A DNA stretch of 64,000 bases from positions 94,679,281 to 94,743,280 of the forward strand of contig NC_090728.1 in assembly GCF_036898095.1 (NCBI RefSeq). Reading direction: 5' to 3'. The position numbers and the translations under genes are program-made. Below the pieces are notes generated by a model that did not search any database, had not been told where the DNA came from, and worked only from the letters and a program-made list of their open reading frames with translations. Below, in pieces: positions 18,641-29,190 of the stretch. Origin of the DNA: Palaemon carinicauda (taxonomy: Eukaryota; Arthropoda; Malacostraca; Decapoda; Palaemonidae). Position 1 is the stretch's first letter. Each line of letters starts with the position of its first letter.

Positions 18641-21293
18641 TGTCTAGGGTTCCTCCCTCTGCCTTTAGCCTTGGGAGGAGTCGACTTTCCTCTGCCCATA
18701 GGCTTGGGTGTAAAAGAGGGGCAGCTGAGGTTCTTGGCTGGCAGCGGAGTTGCGACTGTTGTCTTAGGCTGTGGAGTTGGCTGCTGTTGCATTGGACGAA
18801 AGGAGGCAGCCTTTTGCATCGCACTGTCCTGCGTCTCCTTCCTCCATGTCTCTAGGGTAGAGGAGACTGCTTGTCTAGAGAAGAGGAGAGGTTGAAGAAG
18901 ATCAGAGTTCCTCAAACCCGATTTCTCAGATTTACCAATGCTCCTATGCAGTCTGGAGACTACCGATTCCCTTCTTTTGAGAATCCAGTTGCCCCACATC
19001 GTCGCGGCTGTAGCCGTTAGGAAGTCCATTGTCTTGGCCCCAGCAGCCAAGACTTCCTGCAGGGACTGCATGAAATTCTGGTTTGAGAGGTCCTCATGAC
19101 TGGCAAGGTAGCCCACTGTGCCAGACCATGTGTCAAACCAGGAAAGTGCCTCTAGAAGAGACATTGACGCTGATTCCATTGTCGAGGCTTCTGCCGCGGT
19201 AAAGGAGACTGGAAGGGAAGAGAGTCTCTCTACAGAGCAGCCAGGTGTAAGCCTTGCTGTGAGGGGGTCTAGTGTCAGAGGAGAAGGATTAGCGTCCCTG
19301 ACCTTGTAAAAGCGCCTTTGCCTCGAGAAGGGAAACTGCAGTAATTTGTGGGATCCTTGAGACTTCAAGGAATTCGCCTCCCCCGAGACCGCCTGCGAGA
19401 CCTTCCTCAGACGGCCTGCAGTGTGAATAGACCAGGGAAGTTCGATTCTGGTCTTAGGGTTTGGTGGAGGGCGACATAGTCTGTCTAATGCTGGAGCGTC
19501 GGTATGACGAGGCGACAGGTGTAAATCTCCGAGACCTGAGATGTTACACATCGTTCTTAGAGCTCTCAAATAGGCGGACTCTAACTCTTTTGGCGGTTGT
19601 TCCTCCGAGGAATCCTCAGGTCGCGCTAATTCCTCGTGAGGGAGGGCGGTTGAAAGCCCGAATGTCTGAAGGCAATGGCGAGGTAGCATACAGTACTCCA
19701 TTGCCGACAAGCCAGAGGAAGGCTGAGCGCTGGTTGATGGCACCGTGCGCACAGGATCCTGCCTGGAAGTTGAAGGTTTAGGCGAAGGCGACCGAACTAA
19801 CGGTACTGTCTCAATAAGAGAGTGGGTTGAACGGCGGCCTTGCCTTTCCCCTCTGTTCTCAGCCGAAGAGGAGAAGGGCTGAAACCCTGGGTCTTCTCCC
19901 GCAGTTCTTGCAAAGCCCATATTTCGTAATTCATCAGAAAATACGGGAATGGGTGCTGATCTGTCTAAAACGCGAGGGCGCGGCGAATAACCTCGCGCGG
20001 ATATGTCCGGAGACTTGCGAGCTCGGAAGTTTGACGCGCGGGAGTGCTCTCTCTCTGAAGATACCAAGCGACGGCGAGAAGTGTTCTCTCTCGCTTGCGC
20101 AGCGCAAGCTGAAATCCTCATGAATAAATGTGAAGGAGAGGAATCGCACTCATAGAGTTCACTTTGGTTGGTTGCGCTCCGGGCGCGATCAAACTTAACC
20201 TCGCCCCGACGGGAGCGCTTATTGCGCTTGAGAGAATACTCTCGTGAAGAAGAGCGCGAACGTCTTGTAGAGCTCTTCTTCTTATAGCGCTTAGATGATT
20301 CCCTGCGAGAGGAAGACGATCGCGAGGCAGAGCAATAGCGCGAGGAAGTATTCCTCTTATGTTTGTGACGAGAGCGCTTATCACTTCTCGGCGAGACATT
20401 TTGTGACGAGATAGAAGGCGAGGAAGAACGAGAGCGATAACGTCTCTTCCTATGTCGCCTCTCTCTCCGACGAGAATGTCTTGGCGACGGAGAGCGAGCT
20501 CTCCTTTTCCTCTTCTCTCTCTCTCTCCTATCCTCTAAGGACGAAGGCAATGAGGACGAGGAGGAGGAGGAGGAGAAGGAGGAGGAATCGTGATGAACAC
20601 GCTTGCGACATTGTTTCGTAGTAACGCAAGCGAGGGGCGAAGTAGGCTCCGCAGGAGCTGACGTTATTACCTCCGCTGACACTTCAGCAGCCGCCGATTG
20701 AGCTGATGGAAAATCGGTGAGACCCGGACCCCCTGAGGGATCCAAAACAGAAGGGACCTGAGGAAACACTGTGCCTGCGAGGAACTGGTTCCACACTTCC
20801 ACCGAAGGAGAACCAGGAAGTCCAAGGGCCGGCCATACTGTTCGCACGTTATCTGGAAAAGAAGCGGTAGTAGAATTATTTCCGATAACGGAAGAAATTA
20901 TCCCACCGGGGGAGGTCACTTGATACTCCTGCCCTGGGGGAATGGGTGTTAAATCAATGGTGCCGCTCTTCCTTGACTTCCCCCCGGAGGAAGGAAGCAA
21001 GGAAGAATCCGAAGGAAGAGATCGAGAGACCGAAGAAGAGGCCCGACACTCCTTACCTTTCGACGGCGAACCTGGAGGTAATGAGTCCTTGGATTTCTTC
21101 TTCTTCCTCTTCATGAACTTATCCCACTGCGTAGGCGACCACTCCTTACATACTTGGCAGGGGGAGTCTTCAGCACACCTATGACCCCTGCATGAAGGGC
21201 ATAGGGAATGAGGATCCACCTCCGGCGGTGACTAAATGTGTCACAAGCTTTCCCGGGAATCCCGGGACACTTTCTCATCCTAGAGGACATCAC
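18634..21293 (-). pseudogene. Element C gag with Arg/Ser-rich domain
   Basis: About 880 residues, open except for one frameshift near 21228 that separates the first 20 or so residues (M-R-K-C-P-G) from the long frame. The N-terminus has the family 3 Cys module (D-P-H-S-L-C-P-S-C-R-G-H-R-C...C-Q-V-C-K-E-W). The segment at about 20560-20160 is dominated by alternating Arg and Ser (R-S-P-S-P-R, R-Y-R-S-R-S-S-S-P-S, R-R-S-R-S-S-S-R-E), very like the RS domain of splicing factors. The C-terminal third holds the conserved gag core and a basic tail. It ends at a TAG at 18634 just before RT in another frame. As an intact-looking long frame it could be mistaken for a host SR protein, but its place within the ITRs rules that out. 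Confidence 0.87.
20160..20560 (-). other. SR-protein-like RS domain within the gag of element C
   Basis: About 130 residues rich in RS, SR, RR and RE dipeptides with S-P-S-P and S-R-S-S-S-P motifs. RS domains are known from SR splicing factors, where they are phosphorylated and recruit the spliceosome. Comparable Arg-rich alternating segments are in gag of F2 (49061-49240, R-S-S-R-S-E-S-S-S), D (28380-28530, R-D-P-E-R-D-S-R-R) and G (R-S-R-S-P-S-P near 47270, S-R-S-R-R-Q near 46850). Function in Gag is inference. Confidence 0.75.
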
Positions 21294-21400
21294 ATCTATT
21301 TAAAGAGTAAAAGAAAAAGTTAATGAAAAAAAAACATAATTAAAGAAAGGCTAGTCTGCCAGTCAAACACAACCGGGAGCAGAGGTGTTACCACTGCGAC

Positions 21401-21582
21401 GGCTAGAATTCGATTGGAGGTACTCAGTAGCTACCGGCCGGCAGTCCCCCACCCCCATCTGGGGGATAACTAACGGTCCGGTCGTTAACGACCTTGTTAA
21501 GGTTTTCTGCCGTATTTTCCAGCTCGCGCTAGAATATCTCCTATAGTAAAGAATGAGGGTTTGTATTTAGTGTAGGAACAAA
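21401..21582. repeat. Left inverted terminal repeat of element C
   Basis: Inverted copy of 14944-15112, ending ...GGTTTGTATTTAGTGTAGG-AACAAA at 21582. The following base returns to element X sequence. Confidence 0.9.
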
Positions 21583-22244
21583 TAGAGATTTGCTACACTT
21601 TACAATTTGAACATACAAGTATATATGAATATACGACTAATACTAGAATTCCCAATATCGAAAAGATAATAAACAACGATACCAAGACATGTTGGGACTG
21701 CATCGATTGTCATGAGAACTACGCATCGCAAAATTAACAATATGCTAGTTCTATTTAATCTTTAAAAATAGATCGATTTAAAGAACGAATACTAAAAGGA
21801 CAAATATTTCCTTAAAAATTTTACATTAAAAGAACTTAAATACTTTGGGATTTACTGTAAGTAGAATTTACTTTTCATAAATAACGATACAAAGTAATTT
21901 GTGATACTGTATCGATTGACTGAGAACTGCGTAGCGTAACTAGAAATGAAAATACAAGTCATACTATGCAGCAACATAGATTACATCATAAGATTGTGAC
22001 GTCATAGAGTTGGCGAAGTGTTTACCTACCGCCATCATGTTTTAAAGAGTAGGTTCATTAGTTTTACAGTAGGGGGAAAAAACTCCCAACCCTACTTCTG
22101 TCATGATACAAACGTAGTTAAAGCACTAACACTCAGTAAAAATAACACCCAACCAACGAAGGCTAAAAGTAAATTGTACATCACCAAGATAATTGTAATA
22201 TACAGGTTACAGCATGAGTAAAATCCAACGTTGTTGCCGCTTGC
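21583..22244. other. 5' leader of element X beyond C, no gene seen
   Basis: AT-rich. An old duplication is visible: CTGCATCGATTGTCATGAGA near 21708 resembles CTGTATCGATTGACTGAGAA near 21908, each followed by a related CTACGCATCG / CTGCGTAGCG stretch. No coding frame resembles gag. Confidence 0.45.
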
Positions 22245-22420
22245 GGCGGCAGAGAATATATGAGGGAACAGGGGATGGTTCCGAGGTACCTCGCTAGGGC
22301 GCACTGGTGGTACACTGGGATATCCAATCGGCGATTGGCGCGAGTTTTGAATTTTCTGCCGTGACGTCAGAGACGTAAGCTATATATATAACTATCAGGT
22401 AAGTCTTGTGTTTAAAAATT
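22245..22420. repeat. Left inverted terminal repeat of element X
   Basis: Inverted copy of 1874-2062 with the palindrome at 22325-22339, TGACGTCA at 22362-22369 and the TATA-like tract at 22382-22391. CAGGTAAGT at 22396-22404 points out of the element on the plus strand. Confidence 0.9.
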
Positions 22421-22918
22421 AGAGGTTTACACATTTTTCCAACAAACTGTACAATACTTTGCTTGAATTTAACCGATTACTGTACACACATACTCAATAA
22501 AGATACTTAAATGACCAGTACTAAAACCCTAGCTTTACTTCTAACTTCTAAATAAACATTAAACATTATTACAAAAGTACCCACTAGAATTGCATTAAAT
22601 ACATATTTAATATGTAGGTACTTGCAGTGCCTAATAAATGATCTGGTGAAGCTCTGTGTGTATCATATGTGAGAGAAAACATGACTATCTTACCTCCTTT
22701 TTTTCAGCCAACAACCGTGAACTGAAGTTTTTATCTATAATGTACAGATGGGGGCACGGGGCACTCATCTTTCCAATCAGCCATGAACTCTGATTACAGT
22801 TCTAAACCTCAACCTGGGGAAAAATAATTCAATGAAACTAAACATTGATTCCTTATTACAAAACTGTATCAACAGTAAAATTGCTAGTATTAGTCTTTAA
22901 TCTGGAAAAAATGAAGTA
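22421..22918. other. AT-rich spacer between X and D
   Basis: About 500 bases with no coding frame, no terminal repeat and no similarity to the other elements that I can see. It is the only non-DIRS stretch of this size I see in the first 50 kb and may be original target sequence. Confidence 0.4.
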
Positions 22919-23150
22919 TGACAAATTCAGAGATAATTTGTATTTTTCCTAACCATACAAACCTTAGCTATTTACATGGGGTATTACTTTCGGCGTAGCT
23001 GAAATGACGAGCCATTAGATTTTTAACGAGGGTTTACTACACCCTCGCTAGTTAGCGAGGGGGTAGGGGAGGGGTAGCTAGCTACCCCTTCCCCCTCACA
23101 CACCGGTGAACTGATTCACTTCGCTTAGAGGTAGGACTTCACGGGGGACA
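22919..23150. repeat. Right inverted terminal repeat of element D
   Basis: Begins TGACAAATTCAG and contains TACTTTCGGCGTAGCTGAAA and GCTAGTTAGCGAGGG. Its inverted partner is not in D but the left repeat of Y (1690-1873) is a close match, so the two are the same subfamily. Confidence 0.85.
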
Positions 23151-23169
23151 GGGCTGGCGGGCAAGTATG

Positions 23170-23275
23170 TGTAAATAGCTAAGGTTTGTATGGTTAGGAA
23201 AAATACAAATTATCTCCGAATTTGTCATTTGTTCCGTAACCGAAATACAAACCACGCTATTTACATGGGGTGACT
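23170..23275. repeat. Internal complementary region of element D
   Basis: 23170-23227 is the complement of the right outer end (22919-22975). 23228-23275 is the complement of a left end of the Y type. The halves meet at TTTGTCA/TTTGTTCC. Confidence 0.9.
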
Positions 23276-23737
23276 CAACCCTTAGGTAGGGTGGCAAGTC
23301 CCAGCCTTACTGGCTTTGGCTTTGCCCGGGGACTCAGGATCTGAGTGTGTAGCACTCGAGATAAGGAGTCCCTGCACCTCGCAAGTTCCTCGCTCCGCAA
23401 GGAACGTGCGGCCTACATAAGCTAGTGTGTGAAGGAAAGAAGTGTGACTCGTCCTAGGAAGTTGACTTGAAGTCCTTTAGATAGAAATCTAGGCTAGGAC
23501 ATTCCCAATACCACCTCGTCAGGGTATGGGGGATGCGACAGTATTATATTAATACTCGGAACACAAGGAAGCATGGTTTACCTGCAGCTGTGCAGAGAAC
23601 CCAGGATGCTGCTTTCCCCAAGAGAGGGGAGGATGAAGAAAAAAGTAAGGGCCAGACATACTTTTTCATTCATCCAGACTAAAACCGAGTAACAATGCCC
23701 TCAACCTTCTGCTACTTGTCCATTAAGGAACCTGAGG
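23276..23737. other. 3' untranslated region of element D with donor-like site
   Basis: No coding frame. At 23577-23587 the sense strand reads CTGCAG/GTAAA, a splice-donor-like site at the same place as CTGCAG/GTAAG in F1 (35884-35894) and CTCTGCAG/GTAATT in F2 (36642-36652). Confidence 0.5.
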
Positions 23738-26674
23738 TTACACCAGCTGTTGTGCAGCCACCACAGGGCCGATAGAGAACGTATCGAGCCTCCTGTCGGT
23801 CACGTCCTGCAGGTAGTGGGCTGTGAAGGTCACTTGACGCTTCCAGACCCCAGCTTGTAGAACCTGCGTCACTGAGAAATTTCTCTTGAATGCCAGGGAC
23901 GTAGTGATGCCTCTGACATCGTGTGCTCTCGGGCGACGTGACGGAGGAGGGTCTGGATTCAGGGAATGGTGGATGACCCTGCGAATCCAAGCTGAGATGG
24001 TGTTCTTAGTGACCCTCCTCTTCGTCCTCCCTGTGCTCACAAACAGGGCTTGCACTCGAGGACGAACTGCAGCTGTTCTCTTCAGATAGAGCCTCAGACT
24101 CCTTACTGGGCACAGTAGGAGATGGTCTGGGTCATCTGTTACAGAACGGAGACTCGAAATCCTGAAGGCGTCGAGCCGTGGGTCCGGCACTCCAGGATTC
24201 TGAGTTTTAGTAACAAACTCAGGAACGAACCCGAACGTTACCTCCCCCCATCCCCTTGAATGGGCGACGTCGTACGAGAGACCATGAACTTCACTGACTC
24301 GCTTGTCCGAGGCCAAAGCGAGCAGGAACACCGTCTTCCAAGTCAGGTGACAATCAGAAGCCTGGAGTAATGGTTCGAACGGAGGTCTCTTAAGAGACCT
24401 GAGGACACGAACCACGTTCCATGGAGAAGGTCTCACTTCCGACTGAGGGCAGGTAACCTCGTAGCTTCGTATGAGTAGGGAAAGTTCCAGCGAGGAGGAA
24501 ATGTCCATTGCTTTGAGCCTGAAGGCCAGGCTTAAGGCTGAGCGATAGCCTTTCACCGCCGAGACCGAAAGGCGCATTTCTTCCCGCAAATACACAAGAA
24601 ACTCCGCTATTGCTGGAAGTGGCATCGAGGGGAGAGATATCCCTTCCACGACACCAACCACAGAAGACTCTCCACTTCGCCTGGTAGACCCCTGCAGATG
24701 ACTTTCGCAGGTGTCGAGACATCCTCTCCAAAACTTGTTGCGAAAAGCCTCTCTCTGAGAGGAGATGCTGGATAGTCTCCAGGCGTGAAGCCGAAGCGAT
24801 GCTACGGCTTTGTGGAAGATGTTGCAATGTGGTTGCCTGAGTAACTCGTGTCGTGGAGGAAGCTCTCTCGGGAGTTCCGTCAGGAGCTGCAGAAGGTCCG
24901 GGAACCACTCTGCATGATGCCATAGCGGAGCTGTTAGGGTCATTGACAGGTTGACCGATAGTCTGGTCTTGTTGAGCACACTTCTTATAAGACAGAACGG
25001 TGGGAAGTCGTAGACGTCGATGTTGTTCCACCGTTGTTGGAAGGCATCTTGCCAGAGTGCCTTGGGGTCCGGGACTGGGGAGCAGTACAGGGGAAGCTTG
25101 AAGTTGAAGGCTGTCGCGAACAGGTCCACCGTCGGGGAACCCCACAAAGTCAGGACTTTGCTGGCTACTAGAGGATCCAAAGACCACTCGGTACTCACTA
25201 TCTGCGATGCTCTGCTCAGACTGTCAGCGAGCACATTCCTCTTGCCCGGAATGAAGCGAGCCGATAGTGGAATCGAGTGGACTTCGGTCCATCTCAGTAC
25301 CTTTACTGCAAGATGGGATAGCTGTTGTGAAAAGGTACCTCCCTGCTTGTTGATGTAAGCCACCACCGTGGTGTTGTCGCTCATCACCACCACGGAGTGA
25401 CCCGCCAGGATCCGTTGGAACTGTTGAAGTGCCAGATATACGGTCTTCACTTCTAGCAGATTTATGTGGAGGCACTTTTCTGATTCTGACCATAGGCCTG
25501 AGATCCTGTGGTTCAGAACGTGGGCCCCCCACCCTACTTTTGAAGCGTCCGAGAACAGCATCAAATCCGGGGGGAGGACGAGAAGATCCACTCCCTTTCG
25601 AAGGTTTTCGTCCGTCACCCACCACTGAAGGTCCGTCCGTTCCGTAGGACCCATAGGGACCAGGATGTCCGGGGAATCGTGGCCTTGATTCCAGCGGGAC
25701 TTGAGCCGCCATTGCAGGGATCTCATCCTGAGGCGGCCGTTTAGAACCAAACGGGCTAGGGAGGAAAGGTGACCTAGGAGACGTAACCACGATTGGGCTG
25801 GAAGCTCTTCTCGTCTGAGGAAAGGATCTGCAACCCTCCTCAGCCTTGCTATCCTGTCGTCTGATGGAAAGGCTTTATGGAGATTGGTGTCCAATATCAT
25901 GCCTAGATATACCAGTCGTTGAGATGGAAGCAGAGAAGACTTCTAGAGATTTACCATGATCCCCAGATCTTGGCAAAGTCCCAGAAGCATGTCTCGGTGT
26001 CGAAGAAGGGTCGTCTCCGAGTCTGCCAGGATCAGCCAGTCGTCCAGATAACGGAGGAGACGGATGCCGATCCTGTGTGCCCACGAAGATATCAGGGTGA
26101 ACACTCTGGTGAAAACCTGCGGTGCTGTGGAGAGACCGAAACACAGCACCTTGAACTGGTAGATCTTGTTGTCTAGGCTGAATCTCAAGTACTTCCTGGA
26201 AGACGGATGGATTGGGATCTGGAAGTACGCGTCCTTCAGATCCAGTGTACACATGAAGTCTTGCGGTCTCACTGCAAGTCTGACCGTGTCTGCTGTCTCC
26301 ATGCTGAACGGAGTTTGTTTGACAAACTTGTTCAGGGCTGAGAGGTCAATGACGTGTCTCCAGCCTCAAGACGCCTTCTTTACAAGAAAGAGTCGACTGA
26401 AGCAGCCTGGGGAGCCGTTAACGACCTCCTGGAGAGCATCCTTCTTGAGCATGGTCTCGACTTCTGCCCGAAGGGCTAGCCCCTTTACCGATCCCATGGC
26501 ATAGGAGCTCAACGACACTGGATTCGCTGTCAGTGGAGGAAGAGATGTCGTGAACGGGACGCAATATCCCTGACTGATCACGGAGATCGTCCAGGAATCG
26601 GCCACGAGTTGCTGCCACCTGAACGCGCAACTTTGTGGGCATCCCCCACAGGTGGACATGCAGGGGGATTGCCA
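23738..26674 (-). pseudogene. Element D pol: RT, RNase H, methyltransferase-like, tyrosine recombinase
   Basis: This is the best preserved pol in the window, about 975 codons in one frame with only a TGA near 26364 and a TAG near 25941. RT: L-F-L-V-K-K, V-I-D-L-S-A-L-N, T-L-D-L-K-D-A-Y (first Asp), C-F-G-L-S-T-A-P, Y-L-D-D-W-L (about 26050). RNase H: F-S-D-A-S, M-S-D-N-T-T, R-N-V-L-A-D-S-L-S-R. Methyltransferase-like: T-V-D-L-F-A-T...F-P-P-F. YR: A-S-D-K-R-V-S-E-V (Arg), H-D-V-R-G-I (HxxR), F-T-A-H-Y-L (nucleophile Tyr) close to the stop. All catalytic residues I can check are present. Gag lies directly upstream in the same frame, separated by one TAG. Confidence 0.93.
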
Positions 26675-28530
26675 ATCCTAGTGTTTGTGGCCTCGGCAGC
26701 TCCCTCTAGGATTCTTGCCTCCCCTGGAGGACTTTCCGCCCTTATTGTCTTTGACAGGAAAGGGCTGCTGTTTAGACACCTTCGTCTTTGCTGCCGGCGC
26801 CGGTTTCGTCAACTTGGACTGGCGAGGTTGTTGGGGTGCTGGAGGTTTGTAGGGCTTAGATGTAAGAGCCCTTTGGAGGAGAGAATCGTGGTTCGATTTC
26901 CTCCACCTCTCAGCTGCCTGTTCCACATCCTTGGGCTCAAACAGGCTATTTCCTAGGATGGAAGAGTGTCTGAGCTTGCAGACATCCACGGCTGGGACCT
27001 TCGCGTGGAACCTCTCGGTCACCGCATCACGTCGTTTCAAGATCGAGTTTGCCCACAAGTTCGAAACTTGGTGGGCCAGAAACTCGATGGTACGTGTGCC
27101 CGAGAGGAGGAAGGGTCTCCAGGGCCTTCCTGGTGCTTTCCTTGGAAAGATCCTCGGAACGCAACAGGATGCCCAGAGACCCTAGCCAGACATCCAGCAA
27201 CGAAGTGGCCTGCATGGCACACTTTGCGACCTTCTCCTGACTCAGGATCTCCGTTGCCGAGAATGTCACCTGCCGGTTGGAGAGTCTCTCAAGAGAGACT
27301 CCCCTGGTAAGCTCTTCCACGGAGTGGTGAGGAGGAAGAGCTAAACAAGGCTCCTCCATGATCTCGAAGTACCTCCTCTGTTGGACACGAGGAGGTGGGA
27401 GGAGCTTGTTACCAGCAGAGGAACGGCTGGAGGAGGCGAGTTCCGCAAGCTGGCCCTCAACCTTATCTCTGGCACTCTTCACCCCTTGGGACCAAGGCAG
27501 AGCCGCGCTGGCCTTAGAGGGTTTTTGAGTGCCATAGACTTGGTCCAGGACCGTATCCTTGCCTTCACGTGGGGAGGCCTCGGGGTCCTTGAACTTGTTG
27601 AGATGCCTCATCAAAGTCAGGACCTGCCAGAAGGTGTGCTCTGAATCAGGCTGCTCTCCTCATGGTGAATTGGCAGCAAAGTCTCCTGTCCCCAACTGCT
27701 CTACTTGGGGGGACACGTGGACGTTCTCCTGGGGTCTCGCTGGCTCTGGTCGAATCCTTGAAGAAGACTTTGGGACGGTCTTCAAGTCCTTCGGTTCCCT
27801 TCTAGGAGGAATGCAGGGCTCCAGCAAAGAAGCCTGAGGACTCTTCTCCGCCCCAGTACGCGACGATTCTCCTACTCGTGGTGGGGTCTCTCCCATTGGT
27901 GCGGTGGGAGAAGGTCTCACCTCGGTAGATTCTCCTGAGGACGGAAAAGCTTCGTCCACAGGAGAAGGAGAGAATGTCTGAGGGGGGGATGGAGCCTTCC
28001 TTACGGGCTTCTTGGGGGCCAGTTTGACCCTAGGAGAAGTCACCATGAATTCTACTCCTCTCTTTCTCTTCAGTGGGGACGCTGGTCTGAGGCCCAAATC
28101 AGCAAAGGCGGGCTTAACAGCCTGGACGACAGCTCTGATAAAGGACCCAAACCAAGGCTGACGACTGACGGACGCAGTATCAGCGACTCCCACTGGAGGG
28201 AAGGGGATCGGGCGATCCTTTGGAGTAGACACCACAGGGCCTGCCTGAAAGGAAGAAGAAGAAGAATGGTGCCTAGACCTCTCTGGAAACTTCCCCTCCT
28301 CCTGCGAGCGCGCTGTCCTGCGCTTGTGGGGGGGGGATCGTGAAGATGATGACCTGGTTGTGGGCGCTCCTGGAGACTCGCTCGGCTGCTCGCGCTGCGA
28401 AACCCGTCAAGAATCGCGCTTGGGGTCACGCTGGCGCTGCGAAACCCGTCGAGAATTGAGCTTGGGGTCACGCTTGGGGTCGCGCTGCGAAACCCGTCGA
28501 GAATCGCGCTCGGGGTCGCGCTGGCGCGTA
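26675..28530 (-). pseudogene. Element D gag, N-terminus missing
   Basis: The C-terminal part (26678-27058) has the conserved E-R-W-R-K-S block and a basic G-K-G-G-K-S-S-R-G-G-K tail; it is in the pol frame and ends in a TAG at 26675. A frame change near 27040 leads to the middle part (27614-27027: the conserved core with S-F-S-A-T-type and M-Q-A-T-S blocks), then a TGA near 27658 and a Pro/Ser-rich part (28235-27660). The 5' part is an Arg-rich repeat (28397-28527) that ends at the junction with element E. The Cys module is gone. Confidence 0.82.
28397..28527 (-). repeat. Minisatellite of about 42 bp in the gag of element D
   Basis: About three diverged units beginning GCTGCGAAACCCGTCGAGAA and followed by CGCTTGGGGTC. 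The minus strand reads Arg/Asp/Glu/Ser-rich repeats (R-V-S-Q-R-D-P-K-R-D). The array ends at the D/E fusion point. Confidence 0.75.
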
Positions 28531-29190
28531 TTCGATTACTTTCCTTATCCAGGAGGAAATAGTATTCCTCGTAACCCTCCTCTTGACCTTCCCCGTGCTG
28601 ACAAAAAGTGCACGTACACGGGGGCGAGCTTTTGCTGTTCTTCTTAAGTAACACCTCAGACTCTTTACTGGACATAGTAACAGTTGGTCTGGATCTTCGG
28701 TTACAGAACGAAGACTCTCTATCCGAAATGGGCCGAACCTGGAGTCCGGCACACCCGAATTTTGAGTCTTAGCTACAAACTCAGGGACGTAGTTGAGGAT
28801 TACTCAGGGACAAGTAAGCTCGTAACTGCGTATGAGCAAAGAAAGTTCCACCGAGGAGGAAATATCGACTCCTTTCAGTCTAAAGGCGAGACTCAAGGCT
28901 CAGCGGTAGCCTTTGACTGCCCAGACCAAGAGAAGTATTTCTTCCCGAAGGTATACTAGAAACTCCGCTATAGTTGGAACAGAGGCATCGAGAGGAGAGA
29001 TACCCCTTCCACGACACCAACCACAGAAAACTGACCACTTTGCCTGTGGATCTCCTGAGGTGTCCAGCCATTCTTTTCGCAACCAGTTGTGAAAAGCCTC
29101 TCTGTGTGAGGAGGTGCTGGATAGTCTCCAGGCGTGAAGTCGAAGCGAAGCTATGGCTTTGTGGAAGATGTTGGCATGTGGTTGTTTGAG
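28531..29190 (-). pseudogene. Element E tyrosine recombinase, truncated with internal deletion
   Basis: The core-binding part (T-I-A-E-F-L-V-Y-L-R, V-K-G-Y-R) at 29000-28900 is followed by a stop near 28897. At about 28795-28805 the sequence jumps from an S-Y-E-L-T-C-P block straight to Y-V-P-E-F-V-A-K-T. The roughly 70 residues between these in other copies, including the first catalytic Arg, are missing. It then runs to I-S-S-W-I-R-K-V-I-E and stops matching at the junction with D, before the HxxR and Tyr boxes. The enzyme cannot work. Confidence 0.87.

Larger units (their letters stand above)
14944..21582 (-). mobile_element. DIRS-like element C (family 3), nested in X
   Basis: Ends are defined by inverted repeats 14944-15112 and 21401-21582 and an ICR at 15150-15253 that is complementary to both outer ends, meeting at TTTGTCA/TTTGTTCC. 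Length about 6.64 kb. Minus-strand order: gag 21293-18634, pol about 18640-16791, YR about 16800-15701. The gag is nearly intact (one frameshift at its start). The pol has a TAA near its start and several frame changes. Confidence 0.92.
1874..22420 (-). mobile_element. DIRS-like element X (family 2), split by elements A and C
   Basis: The limits are set by inverted repeats at 1874-2062 and 22245-22420 and by an ICR at 2098-2195 whose two halves are complementary to those two outer ends. Coding remnants follow in the DIRS order on the minus strand: gag about 14640-13827, RT about 13600-13095, thumb/RNase H/methyltransferase-like about 12600-11331, YR 11330-10922 joined to 3172-2560. Removing A (3173-10921) rejoins the YR frame exactly. 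Element C (14944-21582) lies in the 5' part. Without its insertions X is about 6.2 kb. It is the oldest looking copy: RT is partly deleted, a minisatellite lies in the pol region and the YR has lost a catalytic Arg. Confidence 0.85.
22919..28530 (-). mobile_element. DIRS-like element D (family 3), 5' end lost
   Basis: The right end is complete: ITR 22919-23150 and ICR 23170-23275. Pol-YR (26674-23738) is one frame with two stop codons. Gag (28530-26675) loses its N-terminus at about 28530, where a minisatellite runs straight into the recombinase of element E. The left ITR is absent. The ICR second half nevertheless predicts it, and the prediction (ATAGCGTGGTTTGTATTTCG) fits the left end of element Y at 1840-1860 well. 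Confidence 0.9.

Noticed and set aside
18634..21219. Host SR-type splicing factor gene
   Set aside because: The 861-residue frame lies between C terminal repeats, starts with the family 3 gag Cys module and is followed by RT.
1874..22420. LTR retrotransposon reading of the X, A, C and G repeats
   Set aside because: The repeats are inverted, not direct; there is an ICR and a tyrosine recombinase and no integrase.
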